Positions 16,842-25,527 of a stretch of 39,823 nt of DNA are shown here, one piece after another (position 1 is the first letter of the stretch; the number at the start of each line of letters is the position of its first letter). The position numbers were made by a program, and so were the translations under genes. The notes below the pieces were generated by a model that saw only the letters and a program-made list of their open reading frames with translations, did no database searches and was not told where the DNA came from. This DNA comes from Sphingobacteriales bacterium 44-15 (GTDB lineage: Bacteria > Bacteroidota > Bacteroidia > Chitinophagales > Chitinophagaceae). The DNA is taken from contig MKWG01000031.1 of NCBI GenBank assembly GCA_001899685.1, forward strand, positions 72,569 to 112,391. The letters run 5' to 3'.

Positions 16842-19706
16842 TTAGCTGAACAAATACTCCAGGTCGTCTTCTGTCAGCGATTTTACAAAACCTTCGTCGG
16901 CCGATACCAGGTCTTCAGACAGCTTTTTCTTTTTTTGCTGGAGATTGATGATCTTTTCTTCAATAGTATCCTTACAGATCATTTTATATGCAAACACATT
17001 CTTGGTTTGACCTATACGATGCGTTCTGTCAATCGCCTGGTCTTCTACCGCAGTATTCCACCAGGGATCGAAAAGGAAAACATAATCGGCCGCGGTTAAG
17101 GTAAGCCCTGTATTGCCCGCTTTAAGGCTGATCAAAAACAATGGTACTTTATTACCCGGTTCCTGAAAAGCATTTACCATTTCAGCTCTTTGCTTTGGCG
17201 GTGTTTGTCCGTCAAAGTGATAGAATGCGATCCCTTTTTTCTTACATTCTTCCACCAGCAAATGCAGCATAGAGCTGAATTGAGAAAACACCAGCGCCTT
17301 GTGCGAAGGCAGTATATTCGCCAGCTCGTCCATCAATACCTGCATTTTTACAGACTCGGAACAGGAGAACTGCCGGTCATCATCAGGTAGCAATAAAGGA
17401 GAGCTGCAAACCTGCCGCAGCTTGGTCATGCCCTGCAGAATAGAGAACTTGCTTTTTGATAAGCCATTCTTCTCCACTTCAAGAAAAATACTTTTACGGG
17501 TTTGCTGCAGAATATCTTCATATACATCGCGCTGTACACTGTTCATTTCACACCATAACACTGATTCTGTTTTGTCGGGCAGGTCTTTTGCCACCTGCTC
17601 TTTTGTGCGACGCAGGATAAATGGCGCTGTCAGCTTTTTTAAAGCGGCTACTTTCTCTTCATCCTGCCGGCTGTCGATGGGGTCGGCATATTCTCTTTTA
17701 AAAAACTCCCTGTTCCCGAATAACCCCGGCACAACAAAATTAAGCTGGGAGTACAGGTCAAATGTATTGTTGACCACTGGAGTACCGCTTAAGGCTAAAC
17801 GAAAGCCGGCTCTCAGCTTCATAACAGCCTGTGTAATCTGGGTAGAAGGATTTTTAATATTATGACTTTCATCTATCACAGCAACACCATAATCCTGCGC
17901 ACATATAATATCCGCGTCATTGCGCATGGTATTGTATGTTGTTATGATCACCTGGTTGCTGTGATCAGCCAGCTCTTCTTTTTTGCGGGAGACACCATGA
18001 TATACCAATACGCGGACATAAGGAGCAAAGCGCTCAAACTCCTGCTGCCAGTTGTAAATAAGCGAAGACGGGCAAATGATAATATTTTTTGATGCCGGAT
18101 TTTGAGTAATATAAAACACAATCGCCGTAATAGACTGCAGGGTTTTCCCCAATCCCATATCATCTGCCAGGCAGGCGCCTGCACTTATTTCATTCAGCAG
18201 CAAAAGCCATTCGTATCCTTTGTGCTGGTAAGGTCTGAGGTCTGCATTCAACAGCCGCGGCACGTCATAGACTACCTTATCCGGCTGTTGCCATTGCTGC
18301 CATTTTTCCCACCAGGTTTGTTTAACGGCCTGCTTCAGCGGCATTTCATCAGTGTTGTTTCCACCCGTTGCCACTGCCATCCAGCGTAATACTTCTATTT
18401 CATTATTATTGATCTTACCGTGCTTTACTATAAAAGCATATTGCCGCAGCCACGCATCATCCAACACCCCAAGCGAGCCATCTTTCAGCAGCAAAGCTTT
18501 CTGACCGGCCAATAACATTTTCTGCAGCTCTGCCAACGGCACTTTTTCTTTTCCGAAGGATAATTCCATTTCATATGCTACCCACTGCTCATTTTCTCTT
18601 ACAGGCTTCATTTCCGTAAGCGCTTCGTACGGCGAATAGCGGAAGTGCTTCAGCATGTCCATACCCACTATTTCGATATCCATCCGGAGCAGTTGGTGAT
18701 ATACTTTCATGAACCACTGCTTTTTTTGCGCATCGGCAAAGGAAAGGTAATAATAACCATTTCGCTGGTTAGCAAAATTAGGGTGAAGAGATACCAGCGT
18801 TTGCAGAAAATCTTCTTCCATTTGCTTATCACGCATTATAATCACCGTTTCGCCGTCCTTTACTATCTCAAACGATTTTTTCCAGCTTCCTTCTGCCAGC
18901 GTTCCGTCGTATAGCCATTGCGGGGTAAGCATGAGGAACGCGTTATTCAGCTCGCTCAGTAAAAGCCTGTTCACAGGTGTGATGGAAATTTCATTCACCG
19001 GGAAATGATTGTTCCTGTTAACAGGATAATCCTTCTCAATATCGGCAAGGATATGCTTTGCAAACTCCTGCGGATTTGAAGCGTACCCGGCAACAGGCAC
19101 CGCTTTAACTTTTTCGAGCGTAAGGTAATCCCGGTAAGCGAGTATAAAATATTCGTTCCTGCTTTCAAGCAAAAACTCAAACCGGTTAAAAGCGTCTAAC
19201 GGATAACCTGCACCATTTAGGATAACATTACATTGCAGGTGCAATGCGTCATTTATTTTAAGTACTTCAAAACTTAAAGAGGGTCTGAATGTGCTGAATA
19301 TACATGGACCGGTGAGAAAATTTTTTTTGCCGGGCTGTGGCTTTTTATGATACCATTTCACCAGCGATATATATGGTTTAAGCGCTTCAAATATTTTATG
19401 CCAGTACACCACCATATTTTTTGAAAAAAACGCTTCCTGGCTTATCCCTGTTCTTTGTATACCGTAACGCTGTTTGATGTACTGCTTTTGTTCCACTACC
19501 GCCTCTTCACAGCAATTCATTAAAATATCCCTGAAGGGTTTTGGAGCATTTCCGAAAACCGTCCGCACAAGCGACCAGTTCAACGCTTCTGTTTTAAGCT
19601 GGATATCAGTGCCTTTTTTTATGATATTCAGTTTGCTTATAACAGGTACGGCATCCAATACATCACCGGGTGAAATTTGCAAAACAACAAGCTCCTTTTT
19701 GTCCAT
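16842..19706 (-). CDS. SNF2/Rad54-family DEAD-like helicase
   Basis: A 954-residue ATP-dependent DNA translocase. The N-terminal 490 residues are a poorly conserved region seen in bacterial SNF2 proteins. The helicase core follows: Walker A in DDMGLGKT (about 515-522), motif II as DESH (about 612-615), LSGTPVVNN, and the C-terminal helicase motifs LKAGNTGLTLTAADYV, DPWWN and DRTHRIGQ. Such proteins remodel protein-DNA or nucleic acid structures, often in transcription recycling (RapA-like) or repair; the exact job is not visible. ATG at 19706 is chosen over an upstream one because the upstream residues are not conserved-looking and a -7 box lies between them. It is divergent from pdxH. Confidence 0.92.
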   Translation of the reverse strand: MDKKELVVLQISPGDVLDAVPVISKLNIIKKGTDIQLKTEALNWSLVRTVFGNAPKPFRDILMNCCEEAVVEQKQYIKQRYGIQRTGISQEAFFSKNMVVYWHKIFEALKPYISLVKWYHKKPQPGKKNFLTGPCIFSTFRPSLSFEVLKINDALHLQCNVILNGAGYPLDAFNRFEFLLESRNEYFILAYRDYLTLEKVKAVPVAGYASNPQEFAKHILADIEKDYPVNRNNHFPVNEISITPVNRLLLSELNNAFLMLTPQWLYDGTLAEGSWKKSFEIVKDGETVIIMRDKQMEEDFLQTLVSLHPNFANQRNGYYYLSFADAQKKQWFMKVYHQLLRMDIEIVGMDMLKHFRYSPYEALTEMKPVRENEQWVAYEMELSFGKEKVPLAELQKMLLAGQKALLLKDGSLGVLDDAWLRQYAFIVKHGKINNNEIEVLRWMAVATGGNNTDEMPLKQAVKQTWWEKWQQWQQPDKVVYDVPRLLNADLRPYQHKGYEWLLLLNEISAGACLADDMGLGKTLQSITAIVFYITQNPASKNIIICPSSLIYNWQQEFERFAPYVRVLVYHGVSRKKEELADHSNQVIITTYNTMRNDADIICAQDYGVAVIDESHNIKNPSTQITQAVMKLRAGFRLALSGTPVVNNTFDLYSQLNFVVPGLFGNREFFKREYADPIDSRQDEEKVAALKKLTAPFILRRTKEQVAKDLPDKTESVLWCEMNSVQRDVYEDILQQTRKSIFLEVEKNGLSKSKFSILQGMTKLRQVCSSPLLLPDDDRQFSCSESVKMQVLMDELANILPSHKALVFSQFSSMLHLLVEECKKKGIAFYHFDGQTPPKQRAEMVNAFQEPGNKVPLFLISLKAGNTGLTLTAADYVFLFDPWWNTAVEDQAIDRTHRIGQTKNVFAYKMICKDTIEEKIINLQQKKKKLSEDLVSADEGFVKSLTEDDLEYLFS

Positions 19707-19733
19707 CCTTCGAAAAGTTATAACAGAAAGCAG

Positions 19734-19741
19734 CAAAAATA
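19734..19741 (-). promoter_or_regulatory. -7 box (TATTTTTG) for the SNF2 helicase gene
   Basis: Read on the minus strand, TATTTTTG matches TAnnTTTG and lies 27 bases before the ATG at 19706. No clear TTTG -33 element was found, so support is partial. On the other strand pdxH has only a near match, TATCTTTA, just before its start. Confidence 0.4.
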
Positions 19742-19790
19742 ATGATTGATGGTATATGAAATTTTTGGATTTATCTTTACAGTATATATT

Positions 19791-20438
19791 ATGACAAATA
19801 AATCCATAGCAGATATACGCATCAACTATTCACAAAAGCAATTGCTTGAAGAAGATGCAGACCGCGACCCTGTACAACAATTCGGCAAATGGTGGAAAGA
19901 AGCTGTTGAATCAGAAATACTTGAAGTAAATGCCATGACGTTGGCAACTGCCTCTTCTGACGGAATACCGGCCGCAAGGATCGTTCTGCTAAAAGATTTT
20001 TCAGAGAAGGGTTTTGTATTTTTTACTAATTATGAAAGCTTTAAAGCGCAGCAACTGGCTGATAACCCCAAAGCCTGCCTTGTATTTTTTTGGAAAGAGC
20101 TGGAGCGGCAGGTACGTATAACAGGGCTTGTGCAGCAAGTGCCGGCATTGGAAAGCGATGAGTATTTTCATTCCAGGCCTGAAGGCAGCCGGATAGGAGC
20201 AATTACTTCACCTCAAAGCCATGTGATTGAAAGCAGGCAGTGGCTTGATGATTTATATAAGAAAAACACGTTGCTTTTTTCGGGTAAAAAGATTGAACGC
20301 CCGGTTTATTGGGGCGGGTACATGGTAAGACCCGTAGTTATTGAATTCTGGCAGGGAAGACCAGGCAGGCTGCACGACAGGTTGCAATACACATTGCAGG
20401 AAAACAATGTATGGAAACTGGAGCGCCTGGCGCCGTGA
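19791..20438 (+). CDS. pdxH: Pyridoxamine 5'-phosphate oxidase
   Basis: A 215-residue FMN enzyme that oxidises pyridoxamine or pyridoxine 5'-phosphate to pyridoxal 5'-phosphate in the cytoplasm, the last step of vitamin B6 synthesis and salvage. The sequence shows the full family pattern: MTLATASSDGIPAARIVLLK, FVFFTNYESFKAQQL, FFWKELERQVRITG, SRIGAITSPQSHVI, and the C-terminal WGGYMVRPVVIEFWQGR followed by LHDR. Length is normal. ATG at 19791 gives the standard start; an in-frame TTG upstream is not needed. The gene is alone on the plus strand, divergent from the SNF2 helicase, and is followed by an intergenic repeat. Confidence 0.96.
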   Translation: MTNKSIADIRINYSQKQLLEEDADRDPVQQFGKWWKEAVESEILEVNAMTLATASSDGIPAARIVLLKDFSEKGFVFFTNYESFKAQQLADNPKACLVFFWKELERQVRITGLVQQVPALESDEYFHSRPEGSRIGAITSPQSHVIESRQWLDDLYKKNTLLFSGKKIERPVYWGGYMVRPVVIEFWQGRPGRLHDRLQYTLQENNVWKLERLAP

Positions 20439-20442
20439 GAGG

Positions 20443-20490
20443 ATTTTCACGCTAAGCCGCAAAGAAAGCAAAGCATGCAAAGAATACATT
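20443..20490. repeat. GCAAAGA-type dispersed repeat (second copy)
   Basis: Contains CCGCAAAGAAAGCAAAGC (20457-20474), identical to 13368-13385, preceded by TTTTCACGC. It starts five bases after the pdxH stop. Confidence 0.6.
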
Positions 20491-20534
20491 CTCGCCACAG
20501 TGATTACAGCGTGAAATAGTCCCGATAAAACAAA

Positions 20535-20558
20535 ACTGCGAAGCTTATACTTCGCAGT
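20535..20558 (-). terminator. Terminator of the bTHX gene (possibly bidirectional)
   Basis: ACTGCGAAG and CTTCGCAGT form a perfect 9-base stem with a 6-base loop. On the minus strand the stem is followed by TTTGTTTTAT, fitting an end for the small gene at 20591. It could also stop pdxH transcripts on the plus strand. Confidence 0.75.
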
Positions 20559-20590
20559 AATTCATTACCGTAAATTTTATCAATTGCCGG

Positions 20591-20698
20591 TTATGCAGGT
20601 TTTTTCGTTGCAGCCTTCTTTGGCTTAGCCGGTCTGCTTTTACCAAAAGATCCCTGGGCAATTTTTCCTTTTTTTGTTTTTTTATCTCCTCTTCCCAT
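20591..20698 (-). CDS. 30S ribosomal protein bTHX (35 residues)
   Basis: A very short gene, below common size limits for gene finding. It encodes 35 residues beginning MGRGDKKTKKGKIAQGSFGK and ending in a lysine/alanine/proline tail. The start pattern M-G-R-G-D-K-K-T-K-x-G-K-I and the basic composition match the THX/S31e family, which fills a cavity in the head of the 30S subunit in Thermus and has a short homologue in Bacteroidota. It lies 98 bases downstream of the HU gene on the same strand but is separated from it by a strong terminator, so read-through or a weak promoter of its own must drive it. It has its own terminator at 20535-20558. Confidence 0.88.
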   Translation of the reverse strand: MGRGDKKTKKGKIAQGSFGKSRPAKPKKAATKKPA

Positions 20699-20740
20699 AT
20701 TTTAAAAATTGATTGAGTGAATTAATAAATATTTACCTGT

Positions 20741-20775
20741 AAAAAAAAAGCAAGATACACAAGTGCATCCTGCTT
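20741..20775 (-). terminator. Intrinsic terminator of the HU gene
   Basis: On the minus strand AAGCAGGATGCAC pairs with GTGTATCTTGCTT (two G-T wobbles), and the hairpin runs into a stretch of T. It lies 22 bases after the HU stop and before the bTHX gene. Confidence 0.85.
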
Positions 20776-20796
20776 ACGAAATTAATGAACCTGCCA

Positions 20797-21066
20797 TTAT
20801 AATTTTGCAGATAATTCTTTACCGGCTTTGAAACGTGCAACTTTCTTTGCTTTGATCTTGATAACTGCACCGGTCTGTGGGTTACGACCGTTGCGCGCAG
20901 CGCGTTTAGATACAGAGAAAGTACCGAATCCAACCAGGGTTACTTTACCACCGCCTTTCAGGGTTTTGGTAACAGCTTCGATAAAAGAATCGAGTGAATC
21001 ATTAGCCTGTGTTTTAGTAATACCGGCATCATCTGCAATCTTTGCGATTAATTCAGCTTTGTTCAT
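20797..21066 (-). CDS. hup: DNA-binding protein HU
   Basis: An 89-residue nucleoid protein that binds and bends DNA as a dimer. It shows the canonical HU sequence: [20 protein letters not shown], then [20 protein letters not shown], the arm motif [20 protein letters not shown] and the ending [11 protein letters not shown] at 21066 gives the standard HU start; an ATG 36 bases upstream would overlap the promoter and is rejected. The promoter at 21100-21129 is the best match to the Bacteroidota consensus in this window, consistent with strong expression. A hairpin terminator follows at 20741-20775, then the bTHX gene. Confidence 0.97.
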   Translation of the reverse strand: MNKAELIAKIADDAGITKTQANDSLDSFIEAVTKTLKGGGKVTLVGFGTFSVSKRAARNGRNPQTGAVIKIKAKKVARFKAGKELSAKL

Positions 21067-21099
21067 AATAGAGCGTTTTAAAGAATTTAATTTGGTGGA

Positions 21100-21129
21100 C
21101 AAATATAGATGGTTTTTACAAGCAACAAA
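21100..21129 (-). promoter_or_regulatory. Promoter of the HU gene
   Basis: On the minus strand TTTG (21126-21129) and TATATTTG (21100-21107) are separated by 18 bases, matching the Bacteroidota -33/-7 consensus TTTG and TAnnTTTG. The HU ATG lies 33 bases downstream of the -7 box. Confidence 0.75.
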
Positions 21130-21234
21130 ATTTTTTTGACCTTTTTAACGCATTCTTCTGCTGCCCTGCAACCCGCACGGGATAAGGATTGCAGCTATTC
21201 CGGCCTGCTTTTTAAAATAGCGAAAAGGAGGAGT

Positions 21235-21313
21235 TTTCTCCCGAAACCCGCTACAGTAGCAGGTTTCAGCCGTTGAAGGCTGAAAAGCGGTACAGCTAAG
21301 GGTTTGAGAGAAA
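21235..21313. other. Hairpin-rich intergenic element, possibly a structured RNA or repeat
   Basis: TTTCTC..AAACCC (21235-21249) pairs with GGGTTT..GAGAAA (21300-21313) as an outer stem. Inside, AAACCcGCTA/TAGCaGGTTT (21244-21266) and TTTCAGCC/GGCTGAAA (21264-21285) form two alternative hairpins. Just upstream, CCCGCACGGGATAAGG (near 21167) resembles a dispersed Bacteroidota repeat. The element sits in the 3' flank of the DUF2339 operon and upstream of HU. No gene is seen in 21130-21364. Confidence 0.4.
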
Positions 21314-21364
21314 TGTACAATAAAAATCAATATGGTTGTGATGCAGCCTGATTGTTTTCCACAA

Positions 21365-21670
21365 TTAGTTAACAAGCTCCATTACTGTTCTGAAAGCGAT
21401 GTATTGATCATGCCACCGGCTTAACGATCGCTCTCTTAAAGCGGGTGAAAAAATACGTATATACATATCGTAGTTTTCCCATGATACAAAAAAGAACTGC
21501 ATAGTGAACGTTGGACCCTCTTCTTCATCCAGCTCCAGCAGCCTGAATATTTTATAGTCCGCAATTAAAGCTGTTTCCAGCATTTGGGGAATATGTTCCT
21601 GCTTTTGCCACGCCAGCCAGTCTTCCGCAATTGCCCAGGTTACCTTAGCAGTAATATTATATACGATCAT
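21365..21670 (-). CDS. DUF4286 family protein
   Basis: A 101-residue cytoplasmic protein beginning MIVYNITAKVTWAIAEDW, with the conserved middle FTMQFFFVSWENYDMYI and a C-terminal WHDQYIAFRTVMELV. This is the DUF4286 pattern, a small ferredoxin-like-fold family common in Bacteroidota with no proven function. Its ATG overlaps the stop of the DUF3999-like gene as ATGA (21667-21670), which indicates translational coupling and makes 21670 the preferred start. It is the last gene of the DUF2339-DUF3999-DUF4286 operon. Confidence 0.85.
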   Translation of the reverse strand: MIVYNITAKVTWAIAEDWLAWQKQEHIPQMLETALIADYKIFRLLELDEEEGPTFTMQFFFVSWENYDMYIRIFSPALRERSLSRWHDQYIAFRTVMELVN

Positions 21671-22911
21671 TGTTGTTTGTTTGAGATGTCTTTGATAAGG
21701 CGAAAGCTTAGCCATATAAGAGACAGTAATACAATGCTGATGGAAAGCCATATCCACAACGATGAAGCAATATTTCTTCTTACTGATCTATCTGCCGGCC
21801 GGATAGGATACGGCTTTGGATCCTGCGGTATGATCTCTTCAGCCACAGTATGGATACTGTCTTTAAAAAAGCCCAGGTCATATACCGGCGCTGCTGCCCC
21901 GTTATTTCCTGTAAGGATACTGTAATGCCTGCCCTGCTGCAGGCCGGCAATAACGAAGTGCTGCAACTGGTATGCACGGATACTGTCTAACCGGAGCGGC
22001 TGATCGTCATTATTGTTAACTACCATCACTATATTTTTTACTTTTTCGCCGGATAGCATGAGGCTGTCCATCCCCGGGGCTGCTACACCCTCAGCTATGC
22101 GCCTGCTTCCAATACCTGAAGTGTCATATACCCTTATATCTCTTTTATACAACGCAGGCGCTCCGACTGCAAAATGAATTTTACTTACAGGATAGGCTTC
22201 ATCGAAGTGAATGGCTATATATGATTTGTGATTGCTGCTGTCTTTTTGTACTATACGGGGCGCCGGGAGTATAGTGTAGGTGCCATAAATGCTATTGTTG
22301 AGCAGCAGCCCGGATCGTAAGATCTTAAGCGGTACAAGCCCTTTATCGCGCATTTCGATCCTGAGATAATGATAGCTGCCGGGGGGAAGCAACAGCACCT
22401 GTGCACATTCATCGCCTGGCTTATCGCTGCGGGCATCCAGTATTATTTTGTCGTTTATGGCATACCAGTCTTTCATATCCCTGCTCCCGCTTATGGATGC
22501 ATTGCGATAAGCATCCGCTTTCCTCATCACTATTACAAAGCTGTAGCTTTCCTGCCGGGTTATGGGAATAGTGTCCTGGGATATTTCTAATATAAGCTGG
22601 GTATTGCCCTGATATGTTTTTTGTATGGAAACCAGGGGTATTATACGAAGCTCCTTCCTGTCAAAGACAGGCTGGTCGCGGTGAAGGATGTATTGCACAA
22701 ATCTCCCGGAATCATCTGTGATCCGGATATCGGAAAAATCCGTATTGCTCCTGGCTGCAAGCGCCGGGGTGATCATTATTTTATGAAAGCCTGATTGCTT
22801 TACCTCGCCTATATCTGCCTTATATGCAAACTGGCCAACGGCAGCATTGGCAATAACAATAAAATACAGCAATAATATATTACACAGTACCGGGATTTTG
22901 TTCATCTTCAA
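21667..22911 (-). CDS. DUF3999-like exported membrane protein
   Basis: A 414-residue protein with an N-terminal Sec signal (MNKIPVLCNILLLYFIVIAN...AAVGQ) and a single C-terminal membrane helix (LWIWLSISIVLLSLIWLSF, about 382-402), so most of it faces the periplasm. The body is beta-rich, with SDIRITDDSGRFVQYIL and a discoidin-like region MKDWYAINDKI. It matches DUF3999 in layout and in its partner: DUF3999 genes usually sit beside DUF2339 genes in other phyla as well. It overlaps the preceding DUF2339 gene by 32 bases (26 if the second ATG at 22905 is used) and the following DUF4286 gene by four. Function unknown; an envelope complex with DUF2339 is inferred. Confidence 0.75.
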   Translation of the reverse strand: MKMNKIPVLCNILLLYFIVIANAAVGQFAYKADIGEVKQSGFHKIMITPALAARSNTDFSDIRITDDSGRFVQYILHRDQPVFDRKELRIIPLVSIQKTYQGNTQLILEISQDTIPITRQESYSFVIVMRKADAYRNASISGSRDMKDWYAINDKIILDARSDKPGDECAQVLLLPPGSYHYLRIEMRDKGLVPLKILRSGLLLNNSIYGTYTILPAPRIVQKDSSNHKSYIAIHFDEAYPVSKIHFAVGAPALYKRDIRVYDTSGIGSRRIAEGVAAPGMDSLMLSGEKVKNIVMVVNNNDDQPLRLDSIRAYQLQHFVIAGLQQGRHYSILTGNNGAAAPVYDLGFFKDSIHTVAEEIIPQDPKPYPIRPADRSVRRNIASSLWIWLSISIVLLSLIWLSFRLIKDISNKQQ

Positions 22912-25273
22912 TAATTATTTTCTTTAGCCGCTGATACATAAAAGATACGATAAGCAATATAACGCCGAGGCAGAAAAATGCTGCGATCTTTCCCGCCATC
23001 GGTATATTACGGATGTCAAATAAGAACAACTTCACTAATGTAAGGCTGAATAATATTAGCGAAATAATACGAAGCGGCTTGTATTTTTTGCTCATGCCCA
23101 GCCACATCATTCCAAATGAGCACAGGCTCCATACAATAGGTAACCCTGCCCTGGTATATATCCTGCGCACATCTTCCCGGGCTGCCCCCGGCAGAAATAT
23201 TGCATTGGCTATAAGATGAAGCTCTGTACTGATAAATACTACTACTGCTATGCTTATCAGCCAGGTGAGTACCGTATAATTTATGCTGATGCCTTGTATC
23301 TTATACCTGATCAGCCGGATCAAACGCAGGAAAACCACGATCATCAGCGCTGCGCTGACCCAATGAGCGGCAAAATGTATCTCACCCGCTTTATGTTGCT
23401 GCAGCTCCTGCTGAATATGGAAAGTATATCCGGCAGATAATAAGAACCATAGCATACCCGCAGCAAGCAATACAGCTATATAAGCCGGCTTTTTAAACAG
23501 GCTGCTGCGATTACCAGCGGCGTCAAGCATCAATAGAAACATTATAGAATACAACAGCAGGTAAAGCCATTTCAGTTGTATATCAGGATAACGTGTGGCA
23601 AACTGGTAGCTCACTTCAAATGCACCGGATGCATAAAGCAACAACCAGCCACAGGTGAGAAGAATATCTCTGGTAGCGAGATTACCAATAAACCCCGGCT
23701 TCTCCACTACGATATCTTTCTTCATATACCACAATACGAAGCAGCTTAAAGATGCATACAATGTAGTGATAAACCCTTTGTTGGCAATGATGGTAATGAT
23801 CTCATCCGATGCTATGTATATGTTTAGCCAGTCTAATAGCAAGCTTCCTGTCATGGCTATCCACACCAGCACCGAGGATACATATATAATACGTATCTGC
23901 GACTTTTGATACAGCCAGAAAAGCAACACCGCTTCAGATGCCCAGAACAGGGTGATATGATTACCTTTCAACTGAATAGGAGCTGTCAGGGAAACAAATG
24001 TCAGTGTAATACCGATCAGCAGGTACAGGATATTTTTATCCACCTTATTGTTGCGGAAAAGGATAAAAGATACCGTCAGATTGAAAACGCCCATGGCTGC
24101 GCTAAACAATCCCCGCCAGCCCGCGGCTTCCATTTGGTTAAGCATATATAATCCTGCCGAAAAGTAAAGGCAGGTATTTGCCAGCAAAATACCAAAGTCG
24201 GAAGCAATGAACTTTTTATGAGCTTTAATATTATGCGCTATATTAATGGCCAGGAAAAGTATATAGAAAATAGTAGCAAAGAAAAATCCATTCCTGTATA
24301 CAACCGTCTTTGTGCCGTAAGCGAGCGTGAATAACCAGGAGCCGAACAGGATAACGGTAAACACGAAGGCCAGCAGGTTGAGCAATCGCCATGATTTCCG
24401 GTAGGCAATAAACAAAAGCCCGGTATTCAGTATTATAAGATATACAAACAACGAAAAATAATCGCCGCTGCCATTGCTTGCCATGAAAGGAGTAGCGAAT
24501 CCTCCTATCAGGGCAATCACTGCAAGCTCCTGCCTGTTGTATAAAAGAGACAACAATACTGCAAAGGCGGTGATGACCACCATAATAATGAAAGTGGTGG
24601 CTTGACTGAAAAGCGCGTATTCGTGATACGCTAACGTGATGGTAAAATAAAAAACAGCAAGCGCCCCGCCGATCAGCATAGAGCTGAAAGCATGATACGC
24701 TTTTCTGAGCTTGTGCGCCAGCGCTGTCAATATTCCGCCGCATATAATGCCGATGCTGACCCTTCCTGCGGGGCCTATCCAGTCATTATCAATGGCATAT
24801 TTTACAAAAAAAGCAATGGCCAGCACCAGGATCACGATACCGATCTTGCTTACAAGGTTTTCGCCAATGAATTTTTCAATATCAGGATGCTTTTCAAAAA
24901 AAGAGGGTTTGGGTACCCGGACTGCCGGGCCAGGTTGTTGTGGAATATCCGGAACAACAACAGCAGGGGAATGCTCTTGTTCCTGCGCTTCGGGAAAAAC
25001 AGGCTGAAGCTGATCCTGATCTGCCGGTTTTTGTTGCGGTTCATCCGGAATAACAAAAAGTGTTCTTTCCAATGGTTTTTCATAAGGTTGCAGTACAGGC
25101 GGGGTAATTTCTTTTTCAGCGGGTGTCGATGAAGCCTCTTCCCTGGTCATCTGTTCTCTCAGCAGTTTTATTTCATGCTCCAGCAGTTTGGTTTGCGCTA
25201 TGATCTTCTTTCGTTGATTAATGATAATGATAATAATGACGGCAAACATTATATTAGTAAGCAGGAAGTCCAT
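22880..25273 (-). CDS. DUF2339 polytopic membrane protein
   Basis: A 797-residue protein. One N-terminal membrane helix (LLTNIMFAVIIIIII) is followed by a coiled-coil-like stretch (QTKLLEHEIKLLREQM), a proline- and glutamine-rich linker up to about residue 130, and then the DUF2339 start FIGENLVSKIGIVILVLAIA. More than twenty further hydrophobic helices reach the C-terminus. The family is widespread and uncharacterised; the many-helix layout suggests a transporter or a scaffold in the inner membrane. ATG at 25273 is chosen because residues upstream are not membrane-like and overlap a likely promoter (TATATTTA near miss). It heads the operon with DUF3999 and DUF4286. Confidence 0.88.
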   Translation of the reverse strand: MDFLLTNIMFAVIIIIIINQRKKIIAQTKLLEHEIKLLREQMTREEASSTPAEKEITPPVLQPYEKPLERTLFVIPDEPQQKPADQDQLQPVFPEAQEQEHSPAVVVPDIPQQPGPAVRVPKPSFFEKHPDIEKFIGENLVSKIGIVILVLAIAFFVKYAIDNDWIGPAGRVSIGIICGGILTALAHKLRKAYHAFSSMLIGGALAVFYFTITLAYHEYALFSQATTFIIMVVITAFAVLLSLLYNRQELAVIALIGGFATPFMASNGSGDYFSLFVYLIILNTGLLFIAYRKSWRLLNLLAFVFTVILFGSWLFTLAYGTKTVVYRNGFFFATIFYILFLAINIAHNIKAHKKFIASDFGILLANTCLYFSAGLYMLNQMEAAGWRGLFSAAMGVFNLTVSFILFRNNKVDKNILYLLIGITLTFVSLTAPIQLKGNHITLFWASEAVLLFWLYQKSQIRIIYVSSVLVWIAMTGSLLLDWLNIYIASDEIITIIANKGFITTLYASLSCFVLWYMKKDIVVEKPGFIGNLATRDILLTCGWLLLYASGAFEVSYQFATRYPDIQLKWLYLLLYSIMFLLMLDAAGNRSSLFKKPAYIAVLLAAGMLWFLLSAGYTFHIQQELQQHKAGEIHFAAHWVSAALMIVVFLRLIRLIRYKIQGISINYTVLTWLISIAVVVFISTELHLIANAIFLPGAAREDVRRIYTRAGLPIVWSLCSFGMMWLGMSKKYKPLRIISLILFSLTLVKLFLFDIRNIPMAGKIAAFFCLGVILLIVSFMYQRLKKIIIEDEQNPGTV

Positions 25274-25527
25274 ACGGTTCAATTTGTAGTTAAATATAAA
25301 GATATGAGGGAAGCTCAAATGCGAAAAGCATCCTTTAATATATTCTATAGGTTATAATAAAAAGGTGGACAGGTTAACTTAAGGTAACTGACATCACTTT
25401 TTCCCGCCCTCAGTGCATCACCTGCTTCCTCCGGGGTCTGATCCGGGAGCTTTTTTTCATCCGGCTTAACGGGCTGTTTACCGAAATGGCTTTATGCACT
25501 TAAAGCCCCTCCCGGGCATTCATTTCA

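Noticed and set aside
21145-21375. Minus-strand frame of 76 codons between HU and DUF4286
   Set aside because: It covers the hairpin-rich element and shows no protein-like pattern.
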